A stretch of DNA of 64,000 bases from Hymenopus coronatus (taxonomy: Eukaryota > Arthropoda > Insecta > Mantodea > Hymenopodidae), in contig CM060890.1 in NCBI GenBank assembly GCA_030762935.1, forward strand, positions 149,382,129 through 149,446,128, given 5' to 3'. The position numbers and the translations under genes are program-made. The notes under the pieces are model-generated. The model saw only the letters and a program-made list of their open reading frames with translations. It was not told the origin of the DNA and made no database searches. Of this stretch, positions 43,415 to 54,628 are shown piece by piece. The first letter of the stretch is position 1. The number at the start of each line of letters is the position of its first letter.

Positions 43415-44638
43415 TACATTTATTTACATTAACTCTGACATTGAAAAATAAAGATTTTCAGCATCTAGCCAAGTTCCCCAGTGTATTATTCCATGTGTCA
43501 TCATACAACAGAGAAAATAGTACACTACTGCTGCCATTTAGTTGACAGTTTAGCCAATGAAAAGGTGCATAAGAAGCTGTCTTAAGAACGCATTTATTTA
43601 TAAGTTGAAGTAATGATCTGATTGCAAAACATACAGATTCCAATTTGGGTAAGGTATCAAGTACACGAGGCATTCAATAAGTTTTGTAAGTTTCATCTTA
43701 AAGTCCAAACTAAAGAAGTATTTAGAAACATATCCTCACAATCTTTCAAAGTAGTCTCCATCTCTCTCAGAGACGGTTTTAGATGTTTCTATCAGTTATC
43801 AAAAGCACTATGGTATATTCACAACCATGATGGTTTGAGCTTAGGGGCATAGCTAATTGAGGTAAAAGCAACTCATAGCTTGACTTACTTAATAATCTTA
43901 TATTTTGGACTGCTCATACTGATAACGATTAGCAGTGTTGAGCTTACCATGAGAGGGGGAAATAGTTGGATAAACGGTTAAGTCTGTCTGACTGTCGTGA
44001 TGTGATCCAGGAACTTTGGTTTGGGGTTAGCGAGCAAATGTTCTTGGTCAACTGTCAACCATGTGTGGATAAACGACCCAGCTCATGTCTATGTGGACCC
44101 AGCAAAATCTGAACAGAGACTCCCCCTCGGTGCCGCTGTCATCGTGACATCTAATTACCACATTTGGTACTATGATGGCCTACATAGAATGTGTGATCTG
44201 TCCCTGTTGTAATATCATTCTAGGACTCATAGGAAGCTGAAGTGATAGTGATTCACTGGGTGAGCTCCCAGAACATAAGTCATGAGCATCCTGTTACTTG
44301 TGCAATCCTTAAAAAGCTTCAATAACGAATAAAATGTAAAATATGATTCTCTAAGAAATTATAAGAATATTGTAAAATAATAGGTTCCTTGATCACATAC
44401 ACGACAATACCGTGCTCCTCTAAGAAGGCAGAACTGGTGCCATGCAAAAAGAAAAAAACAAGTGCCGGCATAAATTCATAAGAGATGGCAAGGCGAACCC
44501 AGCGCTTCATAAGTCATTTTATTCATCCTTTAAAATGCACAATAAATGACTTATCAATGTTTAAATGTATGTACATGATTACAATATATATTTAAAACTT
44601 ACATTTGTACTCTTTCATGCTATAATATGCATTCTCAA
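43415..44638 (+). other. Intron sequence
   Basis: No supported gene. 'cgaggcattcaataag' at 43668 resembles a transposon end but no partner was found. A tRNA-like stretch near 43970 is too weak to call. Confidence 0.35.
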
Positions 44639-44876
44639 TTAACACATTGAAGCCCAAGCCTTAGTATAGCTCAGGCCATGCGAAATGTTCATGATACCCA
44701 TGCCTGAGAATAGCTCGAGCAGGTATTTCTAACACTTTTAATGCAATTACATGACCTTAACTCGGTCTTGTGCTATGCGGCAAAGAATATACATCAGTTA
44801 TCATTTGGTTGTCTGATTTGTGCTGCCATCTGTCCTTTAGTCAACTATTAGGAATTTTAGGAGCTGCTCTAATATT
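44639..44876 (-). mobile_element. Truncated copy of the 47142 MITE family
   Basis: It starts TTAACACATTGAAGCCCA and is homologous, in reverse, to the right 240 bases of the MITE at 47142-47799 (shared 'ggtatttctaac', 'cttttaatgcaatt', 'attaggaattttag'). The other end is missing. Confidence 0.85.
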
Positions 44877-44879
44877 CCC

Positions 44880-45860
44880 CCACAGTGTTATACCATACTT
44901 AATATGTGAATATATAAATGCAGAGTAAACCTGTTTTACTGTATCATCCATCGTTCATTGTTTTCCTAACCTGCCTCATAATATAGATGTCTTTATTTAG
45001 CTTTACGTACGGATTCCAGTTTAGGTGTTTATCGATTATTACACCCAGAAAATATGCACACTAGTTTCTGGGATACTTACTCCTTCTATTTCTAAATTAA
45101 TACTATTTGTAAAACAGCTCCTTATCCATGCTGTCTTTCTTTACATTTAATATGTCTAAACTGGAGTAGTATTGTTTTACAATGATTAATATAGCATTTG
45201 CTTTCTTTTTCACTTCTGACTCAGTTTTAGCTTTAATTATAATAGTGAAATTAGCGCGCCTGGATAATGTGGTGGTAACATGTCTGCCTCACATTCAACA
45301 GGTCAAATCTTGCTTTGGGTGAAGTACCCGAATAAGGTTTTTTGGGGGTTTTCCCTTATCGTGAGAAGACCAATGTCTAACTTAAAACTCCATGGACCCT
45401 GAGATCATTTGACCATCATTTCACAAATTTCATTTGTTGTCCAATATGACCAACCAGGTTAAAGGACGTTAAGCCAAAAAAAAGTCATATCGTCTGCATT
45501 TCCTATTGCTGTCCCCCCCATTTTTGGGACTATTTTGAAAATGTCATTCACATATAATAAAAACAAAAATGGACCCAATTTTGAACCTTGCCTAACAATC
45601 TGAAAATCTGATTTTAATTTTTCAGCAATGACATTTGTTTTTAAGTAGTTTACCTCTACACACTGATCCCTGTTTCTTAAATATGAGGTGATCCATTCTA
45701 CTGCCAACCCTCTTACTCTGTGGTTTTCTAGTTTGCTTAACCTAATATTTATATTTACACAGTCAAGAGCCTTTTCAGATCTAAAACCTTTCTTTATCAT
45801 TTAATTCATTTACTATAAAACTATTTACTATATTAATTGCATTAGTTGTTGATTTCTGCA
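44880..45860 (-). pseudogene. LINE RT relic split by a SINE
   Basis: Antisense from 45800: KGFRSEKALDCVNINIRLSK (motif A remnant), WITSYLRNRDQCVEV, IVRQGSKLGPFLFLLYVNDI (motif B, GVPQGS changed to RQGSK), NADDMTFF (motif C, YADD changed to NADD). After the SINE insertion it goes on with KAKTESEVKKKANAIL, YFLGVIIDKHLNWNPYV and TGLLCIYIF. Same lineage as the LINE at 23190. Not functional. Confidence 0.85.
45254..45482 (+). repeat. tRNA-derived SINE inserted in a LINE
   Basis: Head 'ataatgtggtggtaacatgt' and 'caacaggtcaaatc' as in 670-760, a body with 'gggggttttcccttatcgtg' and 'ccaccaggttaaagg'-like sequence, and an A-rich end 'gccaaaaaaaa'. The LINE reading continues on both sides, so the SINE came later. 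Confidence 0.8.
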
Positions 45861-47141
45861 TGCTACATTAATACAACATTAAATTCCAATTATATGTGAA
45901 GAAATACAAGTGTGTTCCAGGGCACTTTGGCAACCTATGTAGCTCACTTGCTGGGAGCAAAAATAAATAAATAATGACAAGAATTAAGTGCAGCCCTGTT
46001 TGGTTAGAAGTAATGAATACAGAAAAACGTGAAGCACCTGTAAGAAAGAGTGGAGGGAGGCCAGGGGAGGTAAATCCCAAAGAAAATGGAGTTGGGGGGA
46101 TAAAGAGGACTTACTGGGCCCTTCTCGGGCAAGTTTAAGTTGCAGTGTTCAGCACGCAGTTGTTTGGTTCACATTAACACTTTCTGACAACAGGCTAAAG
46201 TGCAACGAATGCAGCCCTAAGTCACTACCATGGTTGAGTAGCACCAGAGCTCATGTGCTCTCCCAGTAATTTCAGAGTGGTAGGGAAGTACAGTGAGAAA
46301 AGTAGGGCTTGCGGGTGAGGGTCACAAAATCAAGAATGACTGTTCTGAAGTTTATTTGGTGTGATATAATAATAAAGCCACACCATTGCATATTCTGTCA
46401 AACATTTAGGGCATTAGGTGAAAGCATTTTCAACACTTTCTATGCAGATTTCTTTCTCTTCAGAGGGTTACAGAATACACAACTCATTTTTCACAGTTTT
46501 AAATGTTCATGTAAATACTTCCAACACTGACTGCAACTTCCACTCTAAGCATTTCTTCAGTAATATGTCAATTTTCCTTTGAGTTCCTCTCTGTTTGAAT
46601 TGCTGTTTCATTCAGAATGAGAATTGTCTTATAAAATCTCTCTGCCCATCTTCAAATGATCAAATCCATCTTGCAATGTTATCAAATAATACACTTGATG
46701 AGCAGAGTCTAACAAGTCCTCATAGATACTTTTTGCTCTTTCCCCTAGCTTTATAGTGTATGAAAATGGAGAATGTAATGTTCTCGTTAGGAATGTCCAT
46801 GATGTTTTACCAAGTATTGACTCATGACTGAACTCTACATACTTACAACTACGAATATTAAAAGCACACTGGTGCATATTTTGACAGCTTAAGGTCTGTT
46901 GTTGCCCTCATATTAACTTTTCTAACCATTATTGTCCAACAATGGATAGGCTGGTTGCAAAACTTTAGAATGCTCCTTGTAATAATAATAATTATTTCAA
47001 GGAGCATGGAGGAGAAAATCAAATTAACTAAATTTCCATCAGCTTAAGCCCAAGTTTTTGTAAGCTATGAATGCTGCTTAACCCAGGCTTACTCTTTGGT
47101 TTAAGGTTAGCAAGTTTCACAGTAGGGCAACCAGCTGCAGC
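45861..47141 (+). other. Intron with unassigned antisense ORF (46629-46877)
   Basis: The - strand frame at 46629-46877 reads MHQCAFNIRSCKYVEFSHES and GERAKSIYEDLLDSAHQVYY, with protein-like composition, and broken continuation to about 46310 (CVFCNPLKRKK). I cannot assign it. A transposon origin is likely given the context. Nothing else recognised. Confidence 0.3.
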
Positions 47142-47799
47142 TTAACACATTGAAGCCCAGGCGTTTCAGTAGTTGAAGTGCTAAGAAACGCCTACTTTGA
47201 GTTGTTATTTACAGTACATCAATCAAATCTGCCAAAAAGTATTGGGACAATCTAAAAGTATGGTATTTAGGGATTTCTCAACAAGTAAGAAAATGGTCAT
47301 AACTTTTGTATTAATATTTTATTTTAAATTTACAGGTATCAAATATGAGTTTGAAGAAAATTGTGTAAATCTGCTTACACTCCATTTATTCAAAGTTGGA
47401 GAAACTCTCCCTTGGAATCAGAATTTTCCACAGCTTCATTTATAACCTGAATTTCAACTTCAGTACACAGAAATCAAGGAAAATACAGCATTTGAACATT
47501 TAGGAGCACAAACGTAACAAACAGATCACCACCTTCAAAGAAAATGGCGCAACTACCCGAGAGCAGCCAATATTACTAAATCTACTAAAATTCCTAATGG
47601 TTGACTAAAGCAATGACAGAATGCAACACAAATCAGATAACTAAACGATAACTGATGCCACATAGCCCAAGACCGAGTTGAGGTCGTGGAATTGCATTAA
47701 AAGCGTTAGAAATACCTACCCGAGCTATGCTTGGTCGTGGGCCTCATGACCATTTTGCACAGACCGAGGTATACTCAAGTTTGGGCTCCAATGTGTTAA
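47142..47799. mobile_element. piggyBac-type MITE, 658 bp
   Basis: TTAA duplications at 47142-47145 and 47796-47799. The inverted ends are cacattgaagccca and cacattggagccca. No transposase; a short + ORF inside (47197-47445) lacks recognisable motifs. Confidence 0.88.
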
Positions 47800-48061
47800 C
47801 TGAGCTGAACAACTCTATGGAATAGTAAGGTTTCAATACGACATACAGTATTAGAAGGCATATGAGCTAAGCCAATGCTTGCCTACCATAGCTACACTAC
47901 TGCCAAGTGCTGCACCAGAGTGAGAAAGAAGAAAAGTGTCAGAACGTAAACTTAACGTAGCAAACGATGCTTCTATCTATCGCATTATAACCTGTAACAT
48001 TTAATATTATTGTCCTTATTTACTGAAAACATACCTGAATTTCTGAAAGCGATTTATTGTA

Positions 48062-49210
48062 GAGGAGTTGCTAGCTCGTCGTCGTCATCCTCGTCCTCAC
48101 TTCATTCAGAATCAGTTTCCTTCAAGTTGATAACTAGTTTTTGCACGGTGTTATCTTGAGCTACTTCTTTGTGGACATCCTCTTCCTGCAGTTTTTCAGA
48201 GTGAGCAACATGACTAGCCCAGTCTTGTTTTGTCACTCCGTCAAGTGCAGCGTGCATAAGCCTTTCAACATCTGCAAGACGAAAAGCGGTGTTTTCTTTA
48301 GTGACTTCCCCCTTACCTTAGCCCAAATCAATTCTACATGCAGTGATAAGGAGGTAAACGAATAATTTGATGCTCGTTTTCTACTGCAATTTGATCAAGC
48401 TCGTATTTTTTTCCTGGCGTTTTGTACTGATTAACTTTTTGTAATAATTCTGCTCTAGTTTCAGCAGGATGTAATGCTATATTATTACATGTCAGCCAGT
48501 CCTGAATATCTTGCTTTTTGGAATTAGTAGAGGGAGGCTTATCTAAGAGTTTAGAATGGTAACTTGCATCATCAATGTCGATCATTGATCCCTCTTCTAA
48601 AAAATTTAAAAATTTGTTAATGAACCATTCTGTGTAAGAATCTGTATTCATTTCAGAATGATAATCAACATTTTTATTCCCTGGTGTGGAGCAGAAAACC
48701 CACTTATTCTCGGGAATGAATCCTGCTTGTGCAGAACCTGCATGACAAATTATAAGTCTATTTCCTTTCCCTACAGGCATCTTGAGTCCACCTCTTCCCA
48801 TCAAATTTTGCCATATGTTTTGCTTGCAATGATTCTGATTTACCCATGTCTCATCAAGATAAAATATGGGGCGAGTATCTCCAGACTCCTTAAGCATGTG
48901 CATAGTTCTTAAAAAATTGTATTTTCACAGCAATAATGTCGCCCCTTTCTAGCAAGAATTTACACCCATCATTACTTTTTCTGTATCTGAAGCCCAAACT
49001 TTTCAGTATCAATCCCATTGAAGTAGAGGAACCAATATAGTCTATTTTTTCCCTTTTAATACGAACCAGTATTTTAATAGTGTTGTATTCGCCATTATCA
49101 TACATTTCATATATTGTGCGGCGAAGTACGTTTTCAAATTTATCTAAATTGGAAACACCTTTTTTGCTTTCTGGCATGCTTTCCTGGAGATTTAAACAAA
49201 GGTTTGCCAA
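48062..49210 (-). pseudogene. IS630/Tc1-type DDE transposase relic
   Basis: The antisense frame 49210-48890 gives an N-terminal domain (VSNLDKFENVLRRTIYEMYD, GLILKSLGFRYRKS). After a frameshift at about 48900, 48903-48334 gives SGDTRPIFYLDETWVNQNHC (first Asp), MNTDSYTEWFINKFL, MIDIDDASYHSKLLDKPPS (second Asp, one residue longer than the usual IDNASYHS), LHPAETRAELLQKV and LPPYHC. After a second small shift at about 48333, IELIWAKVRGK supplies the third acidic residue. The end is an acidic tail (SEDEDDDDE, about 48080). All three catalytic acids are present, but the frame is broken at least twice. Terminal repeats were not found. Confidence 0.85.
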
Positions 49211-49374
49211 GTTCTGTATTAGATACTTTACCCTCTTTCACAACGCACGACACGGTAAGTACACTAACGTTTCAGAGTCTTAACACTGCCATTTAAAACC
49301 TAGAGATTCATGCAGGCGAATATTTAAAGAAAAATAGATCTTGACAGTATGCTCATTATATGTATATAAAGTAA

Positions 49375-49640
49375 TGATTTGTGCACTGCAAAAAATAAAT
49401 CTAAGAAACAGCAATGTTCACCACTATAATACAAGACATAACGAGGGCTTTAGAATCAGTATTTGTCACAAGGATCCTAGTGTAATGGGTTTGTTTCTGT
49501 ACAGTGCGTTATCAGAATTCATAAAGCAACTTAGTGCAACTCATACATTTAAATGTAGACTTAAGTTGTATTTAACAAGTAAGGTTCTATGTAGTTTAGA
49601 TGAATTGGCTGTAGAATAGTAATATAGTTGTAAATATTGT
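49375..49640 (+). pseudogene. LINE 3'-end coding relic
   Basis: HHYNTRHNEGFRI, GLFLYSALSEFIKQL, FKCRLKLYLTSKVLCSLDEL, stop at 49617-49619: the YNTR...LYNxLP..IK...FK..LK.yL tail of the LINEs in this window. Confidence 0.8.
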
Positions 49641-49696
49641 ATGTAACTTTGACAATGTCAGAAACCATGTATGGTGTGTAGGGTTAAAATAGTTTA

Positions 49697-50478
49697 TACC
49701 CCCACCGCTGAATCCTTGCACTTGACAGTTTGGTTGGCTATGCTGCCTTTGAGGTGTGCCAGAGTAACAAGTAAATAACAACAGCTAATTACTCATGTGT
49801 AAAGATGAATATAAATGTGTAAATAATAAATGATGAATAATGAAACTAATTCGTTATTATTGACGTTAATTGAAAATAGCAGTGACACCATAACGTATGT
49901 AGCATACATAATGTATTTATGACAACATAAGACAAATTAATACAAAATAGCTCGTTAAAATGAGAGAAAGATATAACAATGGTTTTCACTGGTTTAGAAT
50001 TTTAATGACTGAATTCCATCCAAGTGACTGTCGTCATCATTCTCAGAAGCATCATCGTCATCACCAAGACATATCATTTGTGATTCAAATTCACTGATGA
50101 TTCTAATTTCTGTGATTTTCATATTATTTTGTGAACATGTTTCACTTTCTTCTTCCATAAAGGCGCGTCCACCCTCGCACACCTCCACGCAAGTCTATCC
50201 ATCTCTATAATTATGAAATTCTTGTAAGTTCTCTCACTTACAAACACTAACATCAATTACAACAAATATAAATAACAATGTATAGTGTGTTGCTTGTACA
50301 GAACAACTCAACGCACTTTGTTAGGAGTTCACAAACTGAGCACGCGGTAAGAAATAGCCACATTGCAACACAGTATGGTATTTAGATCTGTTCCAGTATT
50401 CTGCTTTATGATTGGTTCAGAACTGTTTGCGGGTGTACCAACTCAACTGTCAAGTGCCAGGATTCAGCGGTGGGGGTG
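49697..50478 (-). mobile_element. Non-autonomous element with about 35-bp TIRs
   Basis: Left end 'acccccaccgctgaatccttg' region and reversed right end 'acccccaccgctgaatcctgg' region match over about 35 bases through 'cacttgacagtt', with TA on both outer sides. The only ORF (antisense 49994-50188) ends in an acidic run, CLGDDDDASENDDDSH, reminiscent of the acidic tail of the IS630-type relic 1.9 kb away. It may be a deletion derivative of that superfamily. Confidence 0.8.
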
Positions 50479-50691
50479 TACATTTACTCTTATTCAGATA
50501 ACACAGTGATTCCTTGGCAGAAACCAAGTTCATTATGCTTTAACCCAAGCCATGAATAAGCTTGACTAATAATTTGTAAAACCCTACTGTAGTGCAAGTC
50601 TCGGCTTAAGCTTGGAGTGACACTTGAAACATCCAAACAGAGCAGAAGTAAGTTTAAATTTTTTCATTAAGTGCCTACTATCTCTCAACAG

Positions 50692-50875
50692 GAGCAGTAC
50701 AAGTTGGTTTATCTTCTCTTGGTTGAATGTCTCAACACAAACTCAACAGCAATTCCTTGTGATGCTGATTTCACTGCCGTAGCAAGGGAAGCTTATATAT
50801 CTGGCAAGTTACATCATCGCTTTGAAAACTTGAAACTGGAAGTGCTGAAAAATTTATCAAAGACCCCGCAGTCAG
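50692..50875 (+). CDS. Receptor-type PTP gene: last PTP helix plus linker (version 1)
   Basis: 184 nt after 'tctctcaacag', before gtaaac. Following VENV it reads EQYKLVYLLLVECLNTNSTA, IPCDADFTAVAREAYISGKL, HHRFENLKLEVLKNLSKT and PQSG. EQYxxVYxxLxE is the closing PTP helix. N-T-x-S/T-x-I-P followed by a long helix and F-E-x-L is the D1-D2 linker and wedge seen in tandem-domain receptors, and parallels the block at 1150. It leaves in phase 1. No second PTP domain follows in the window. Joined to the exon at 57800 it would add only seven residues, GALPVSP, then stop. Confidence 0.9.
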
Positions 50876-50944
50876 GTAAACATATAAATAATACTGATAC
50901 AGGATGACACATTCTCATTGTCATTTTTTGTTGTGAAGCTGCTG

Positions 50945-51085
50945 CAACTAGGCTAAAGTGACAACAAATGTTTTATGTGCACAATTGAAGTTTTGTTCAC
51001 TTTGATGATCAGTAAAAAAAGAGATGAAATGAAAGGTAACTTCCCGTTTGAGAAAAGTTGCATAGCTTAAAATTGAAACCTATAA
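50945..51085 (-). repeat. Family A repeat fragment
   Basis: 'aggctaaagtgacaacaaat', 'gtaacttcccgtttgagaaa' and 'cttaaaattgaaacctataa' match the antisense middle-right part of the unit. Confidence 0.65.
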
Positions 51086-51094
51086 TAAAAATAA

Positions 51095-51960
51095 TAATAT
51101 TATAATAATAATAATTTATTATCCATCATTGGGTAGTTACATAAATTACAATAGACTTGGTCCAATATCCTAAATATAGCTTACAAAATATATACTTATA
51201 GACTATGTACAAGACATCTGACAATTCGTTTCGACATTTCTGTACACTATAGCATGGGTATTCTGTCAGCCATTTATACATTCTCTCTTTAAATCTATTT
51301 AAACTAATTTTTTATTTCAATGGGCAAGCTGTTATACAATTGAATTCCAAAGTTTTTATAAAATTTGGCTGTTTTCTGGAGTCTCTGAAAAGGTATTTCT
51401 ATTTTGTTGTTATTTCTTGTTTAATATCTATGTATTTTGCTTCTTTTTGTGTGCATATCTACATTTTCTTTAATATAAACTAGAACATCATAATATATAA
51501 GTTAGCAAGTGTGGGAATTTCAGCAATCTTAAATAAAGGTTTGAACTTTTGTTTTTTATGCGAAGAAGTTAACATTCTCAAAACGTTTTTTTTTTAATAA
51601 TAAGTACTTCAGAAATCCTAGAACTACTACCCCATATTATTAAACCATATCTATATATACTTTGGAAAAAATAAAAATAGGCAGCTGTTACATATTCTTT
51701 TGGCATTAATTTGTTAAGGTTAGCTGTACGAGATAGTTTACCACAGACAAAGTCAATGTGTGTGTTCCAAGAGAGATTATTGTAAATATTTATCCCCAGT
51801 AGTTACACCTTCAGCTGTATAAAATTTACCCTTGCATATTTTTAGTGTAAACATAATATTTTATGTCTTGTTTTCATTGAAGTAAAAACCATTTAGATCA
51901 AACCATTTCTTCACCTGTTGCATGTTTAAGTTTAGAGACTGTGCAAGTAAATCAAAATTG
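51095..51960 (-). pseudogene. LINE RT-end relic, antisense
   Basis: Starts (read on +) with an (aat)n-rich tail, then antisense frames include YRYGLIIWGSSS, KLSRTANLNKL, NNLSWNTHIDFVCGKL and KWFDLNGFYFNENKT. These are the LxWxxHI..., YGxxxWG and WFxxNxLxxNxxKT motifs, in reverse order along the + strand. Many stops. Confidence 0.8.
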
Positions 51961-52019
51961 TTGTTTATGTATGACTCAAGGAATTTCTCGGAAACCGTCA
52001 ACTCTGTAAAAAAACTATC

Positions 52020-52845
52020 TGGTGTTGCATTCACACAACTTTCTCTAGCTGATCCATGTACAAACTATTCTTTTTCTACATCATGCTAATCAGGATAAAC
52101 AGCAGAATTGCTCATATTATTTGCTTCCTTGTAGGTAAAAGGGAAATAAGGGAATACACTAGGATGAAGTGCTAGTCACATCTATTAAACCTTATTCTCA
52201 ATGAAAAACAATTGAACTTAAGTTCTCTTTGCATGGCCAGGTGAATCAAAATTATCTGCTGTTTCAGAAAATTTACATAGTTTAAAATTGAACCTAACAA
52301 GAAGGAATATCTTGAAATCGGTCAGCTATACAAGAAAATATATGTATGTTATAAATTATTTGTTGTAACTAAATCTACATTTTTTGCATTTTTAGTTTTT
52401 GCCTAACTCTTATGGTTCAAATTATACAAAATTCTGCAAAATTCATTCAGAATAAAGATGTCTTTAGAGACTATTCTCAGAAAAATCAAACTATGCATTT
52501 TATTTGTGATGTAAATATCTTTAATGTTCAGTATTTTAATTCAAATTCATTAGATTCATTTTTGATAGAACAAAAATTACAAAATTTTTCCATTCAAAGG
52601 GTAGTTTGAGGTGAAGATATTTTCTTGAAAATCTTCATGTCACATACTCGGAAATACTAAATATAATTACCAAGTTTGCTATTTAACCTTCTTTTAGGCT
52701 TTGAGCTATGCTGCCCACAAGACACACACAGGCCTTTTTGTAAATTTTTTTTACTCATGGTACTTCAAAACATACTTCTGGTGAAATCTCGACATCAAAT
52801 TTATGGATGGAATACAATAACTTCTCTAGCAAGTATGTAAATTGT
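52020..52845 (-). repeat. Family A repeat copy, nearly full length
   Basis: Antisense from 'ttcacacaactttctctagc' to 'caataacttctctagcaagt', with 'ggaaataagggaatacacta', 'gggtagtttgaggtgaagat' and the 'acttctggtgaaatctcgac' block in the expected order. A (TA)n tract follows. Confidence 0.88.
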
Positions 52846-53949
52846 GTATATATATATATTAGCTGCCCGCCCAGGCTTCGCAAGGGTGGTGTACCTAACG
52901 ATAAAACTCAAGACAAAATCTTCCGTTTACAGTACGACCATGCAATGAAATAAAAGTACAATTAAATAATTTGACAGCACTTTATTGTAATGCCTTGTAA
53001 TGTACCATTTTCCTTCCGGAGAGAAAAAAAATAGCGCCGATACTTTGCCGACTCTCGAGTTTGCAACGTACAACATGCGAAAAACACAGTTCAACATACT
53101 TGTAACGATTAATCTTGGGATTTATTGTCATTGTGAATGCAAGGCGAGCTTAAATTCAAAACGAAAGTCGGTTGAAATTGGTGGTGTTCTTGGAATAAGT
53201 ATATCCTTGCCTTTAACTTTCCCATGTCATAGTAACTTATATCAAATTTTTCATAATTTTTTTAACAGTGCGTTTATTCTGCTGCATATTTTGGATGATT
53301 GATATTGCATTGTATAATTATCACCGTGTCAACCTTAGGTTGTAAAGTGTGTGGCGGGCATCCTGGTAAATCCCTTAAGGTAGTGTGAAAGGATGACATA
53401 TGGAGTTAACAGCATTGGCAACCAAGATGTCATTGGCATAATAACAGTAATGGCATGCATCCATAGTGTGGAGGGTATACGCTGGCATAGGTAATGAATT
53501 ACATTAAGGAGAAAGTCACAAAGTAACATCATGCTTCTTCCGAATCTCTTTCTTTGCTTTACTCCTAATATTTTCCACCTCTTTATTTTCTTCTATGTCA
53601 AAACAGCAATTTCTAAAGCAAACGATGACGTAACTAAAGAGTAAGTAGATCCAGTTAGTCAATTGATAAGCTTTTATTTCATGATAGCTTTGTGTATTAA
53701 ATTTTTCCATTTAACCCAAAATATTACTTGATCAAATGTGTTAAGAACACCACAATTGTAGTGTGATGTTGACGCAGGTATTTTCATGTTCTTTAGCTAG
53801 CTCATGTATCACATAACGTAAATAACCAACATCTGCAATAGGAAGTTAATCCTAAAACGGATCCTGTTATTTTCAGATTCTAAGAAGGGTAAATGGTTAT
53901 GTGCATAGTTTATAACTTGTTCATTTTAAAGAATTACAACATAAATATA
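52846..53949 (+). other. Intron with GC-richer transposon-like head
   Basis: 'agctgcccgcccaggcttcg' near 52860 resembles a phrase found at the edge of several arthropod transposons, but I found no partner end. The antisense ORFs at 53335-53710 are not assignable. Confidence 0.35.
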
Positions 53950-54545
53950 CTTATTTCTTTATTTAAACGATGTGACCAAGGGAATGATAGTTAATACATA
54001 AGAAATGTATTTGATTTTCACAGTTAGCTTGCGTCATTGTCTCCATAACCAGGTGCATGCCCTTAGCATTCAAGAAGAAAAATAGAGCAATAGGTACTAC
54101 GGCCTTCTGGTGGTAAATAATAAGTATATATTTCAGGTGTTCATCGCCAGCAAAACTTTATTTTAAACGACAGGAGTAAGTAAAGGACAGTTAATACATG
54201 AAAATGTATGGTAATTTCACTGCTGCGTTGTGTCATCTGGATAAACTGTTGTATTGGCTTAACATTGGATGGGGAGGAAAAATACTACTGTCGCTATCTA
54301 TCGGAAAATAAATAACTAGTTACTCTAGGTGTTCATCATTAGGAAAAATTCTTTGATTCTTTATTTTAAATGATAGGAGTAAGGAAAGGACAGTTAATAT
54401 ATAAAAATGTATTTGAATTTCACTGCTGCATTGTGTCATTGTGTTGATAAACTGGTGCGTTACCTTAACATTGAATGGGAAGGGAAATATATAGCAGTAC
54501 TACAACCATTTAGTAACAAATAACTTGTACCACTGCCATCTGGCA
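53950..54545. repeat. Tandem repeat, 200-bp unit, three copies
   Basis: 'gtatttgattttcac' at about 54007, 'gtatggtaatttcac' at 54206 and 'gtatttgaatttcac' at 54408 are spaced by 200 bases. Each unit carries 'agttaatacat', a 'gtgtcat' block and a 'ggtgttcatc' block. The array ends about 80 bases before the LINE at 54629. Confidence 0.85.
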
Positions 54546-54628
54546 GCCATTAACTGAAATGCGCTCACTTAGTACAGTTTTTATTCATATTATGAGATTT
54601 TAAATACTTTCCCATACTATTTTTAAAC

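Noticed and set aside
43960..44060. Possible SINE ('ggataaacggttaagtctgt')
   Set aside because: Box B is not convincing and no second copy was found.
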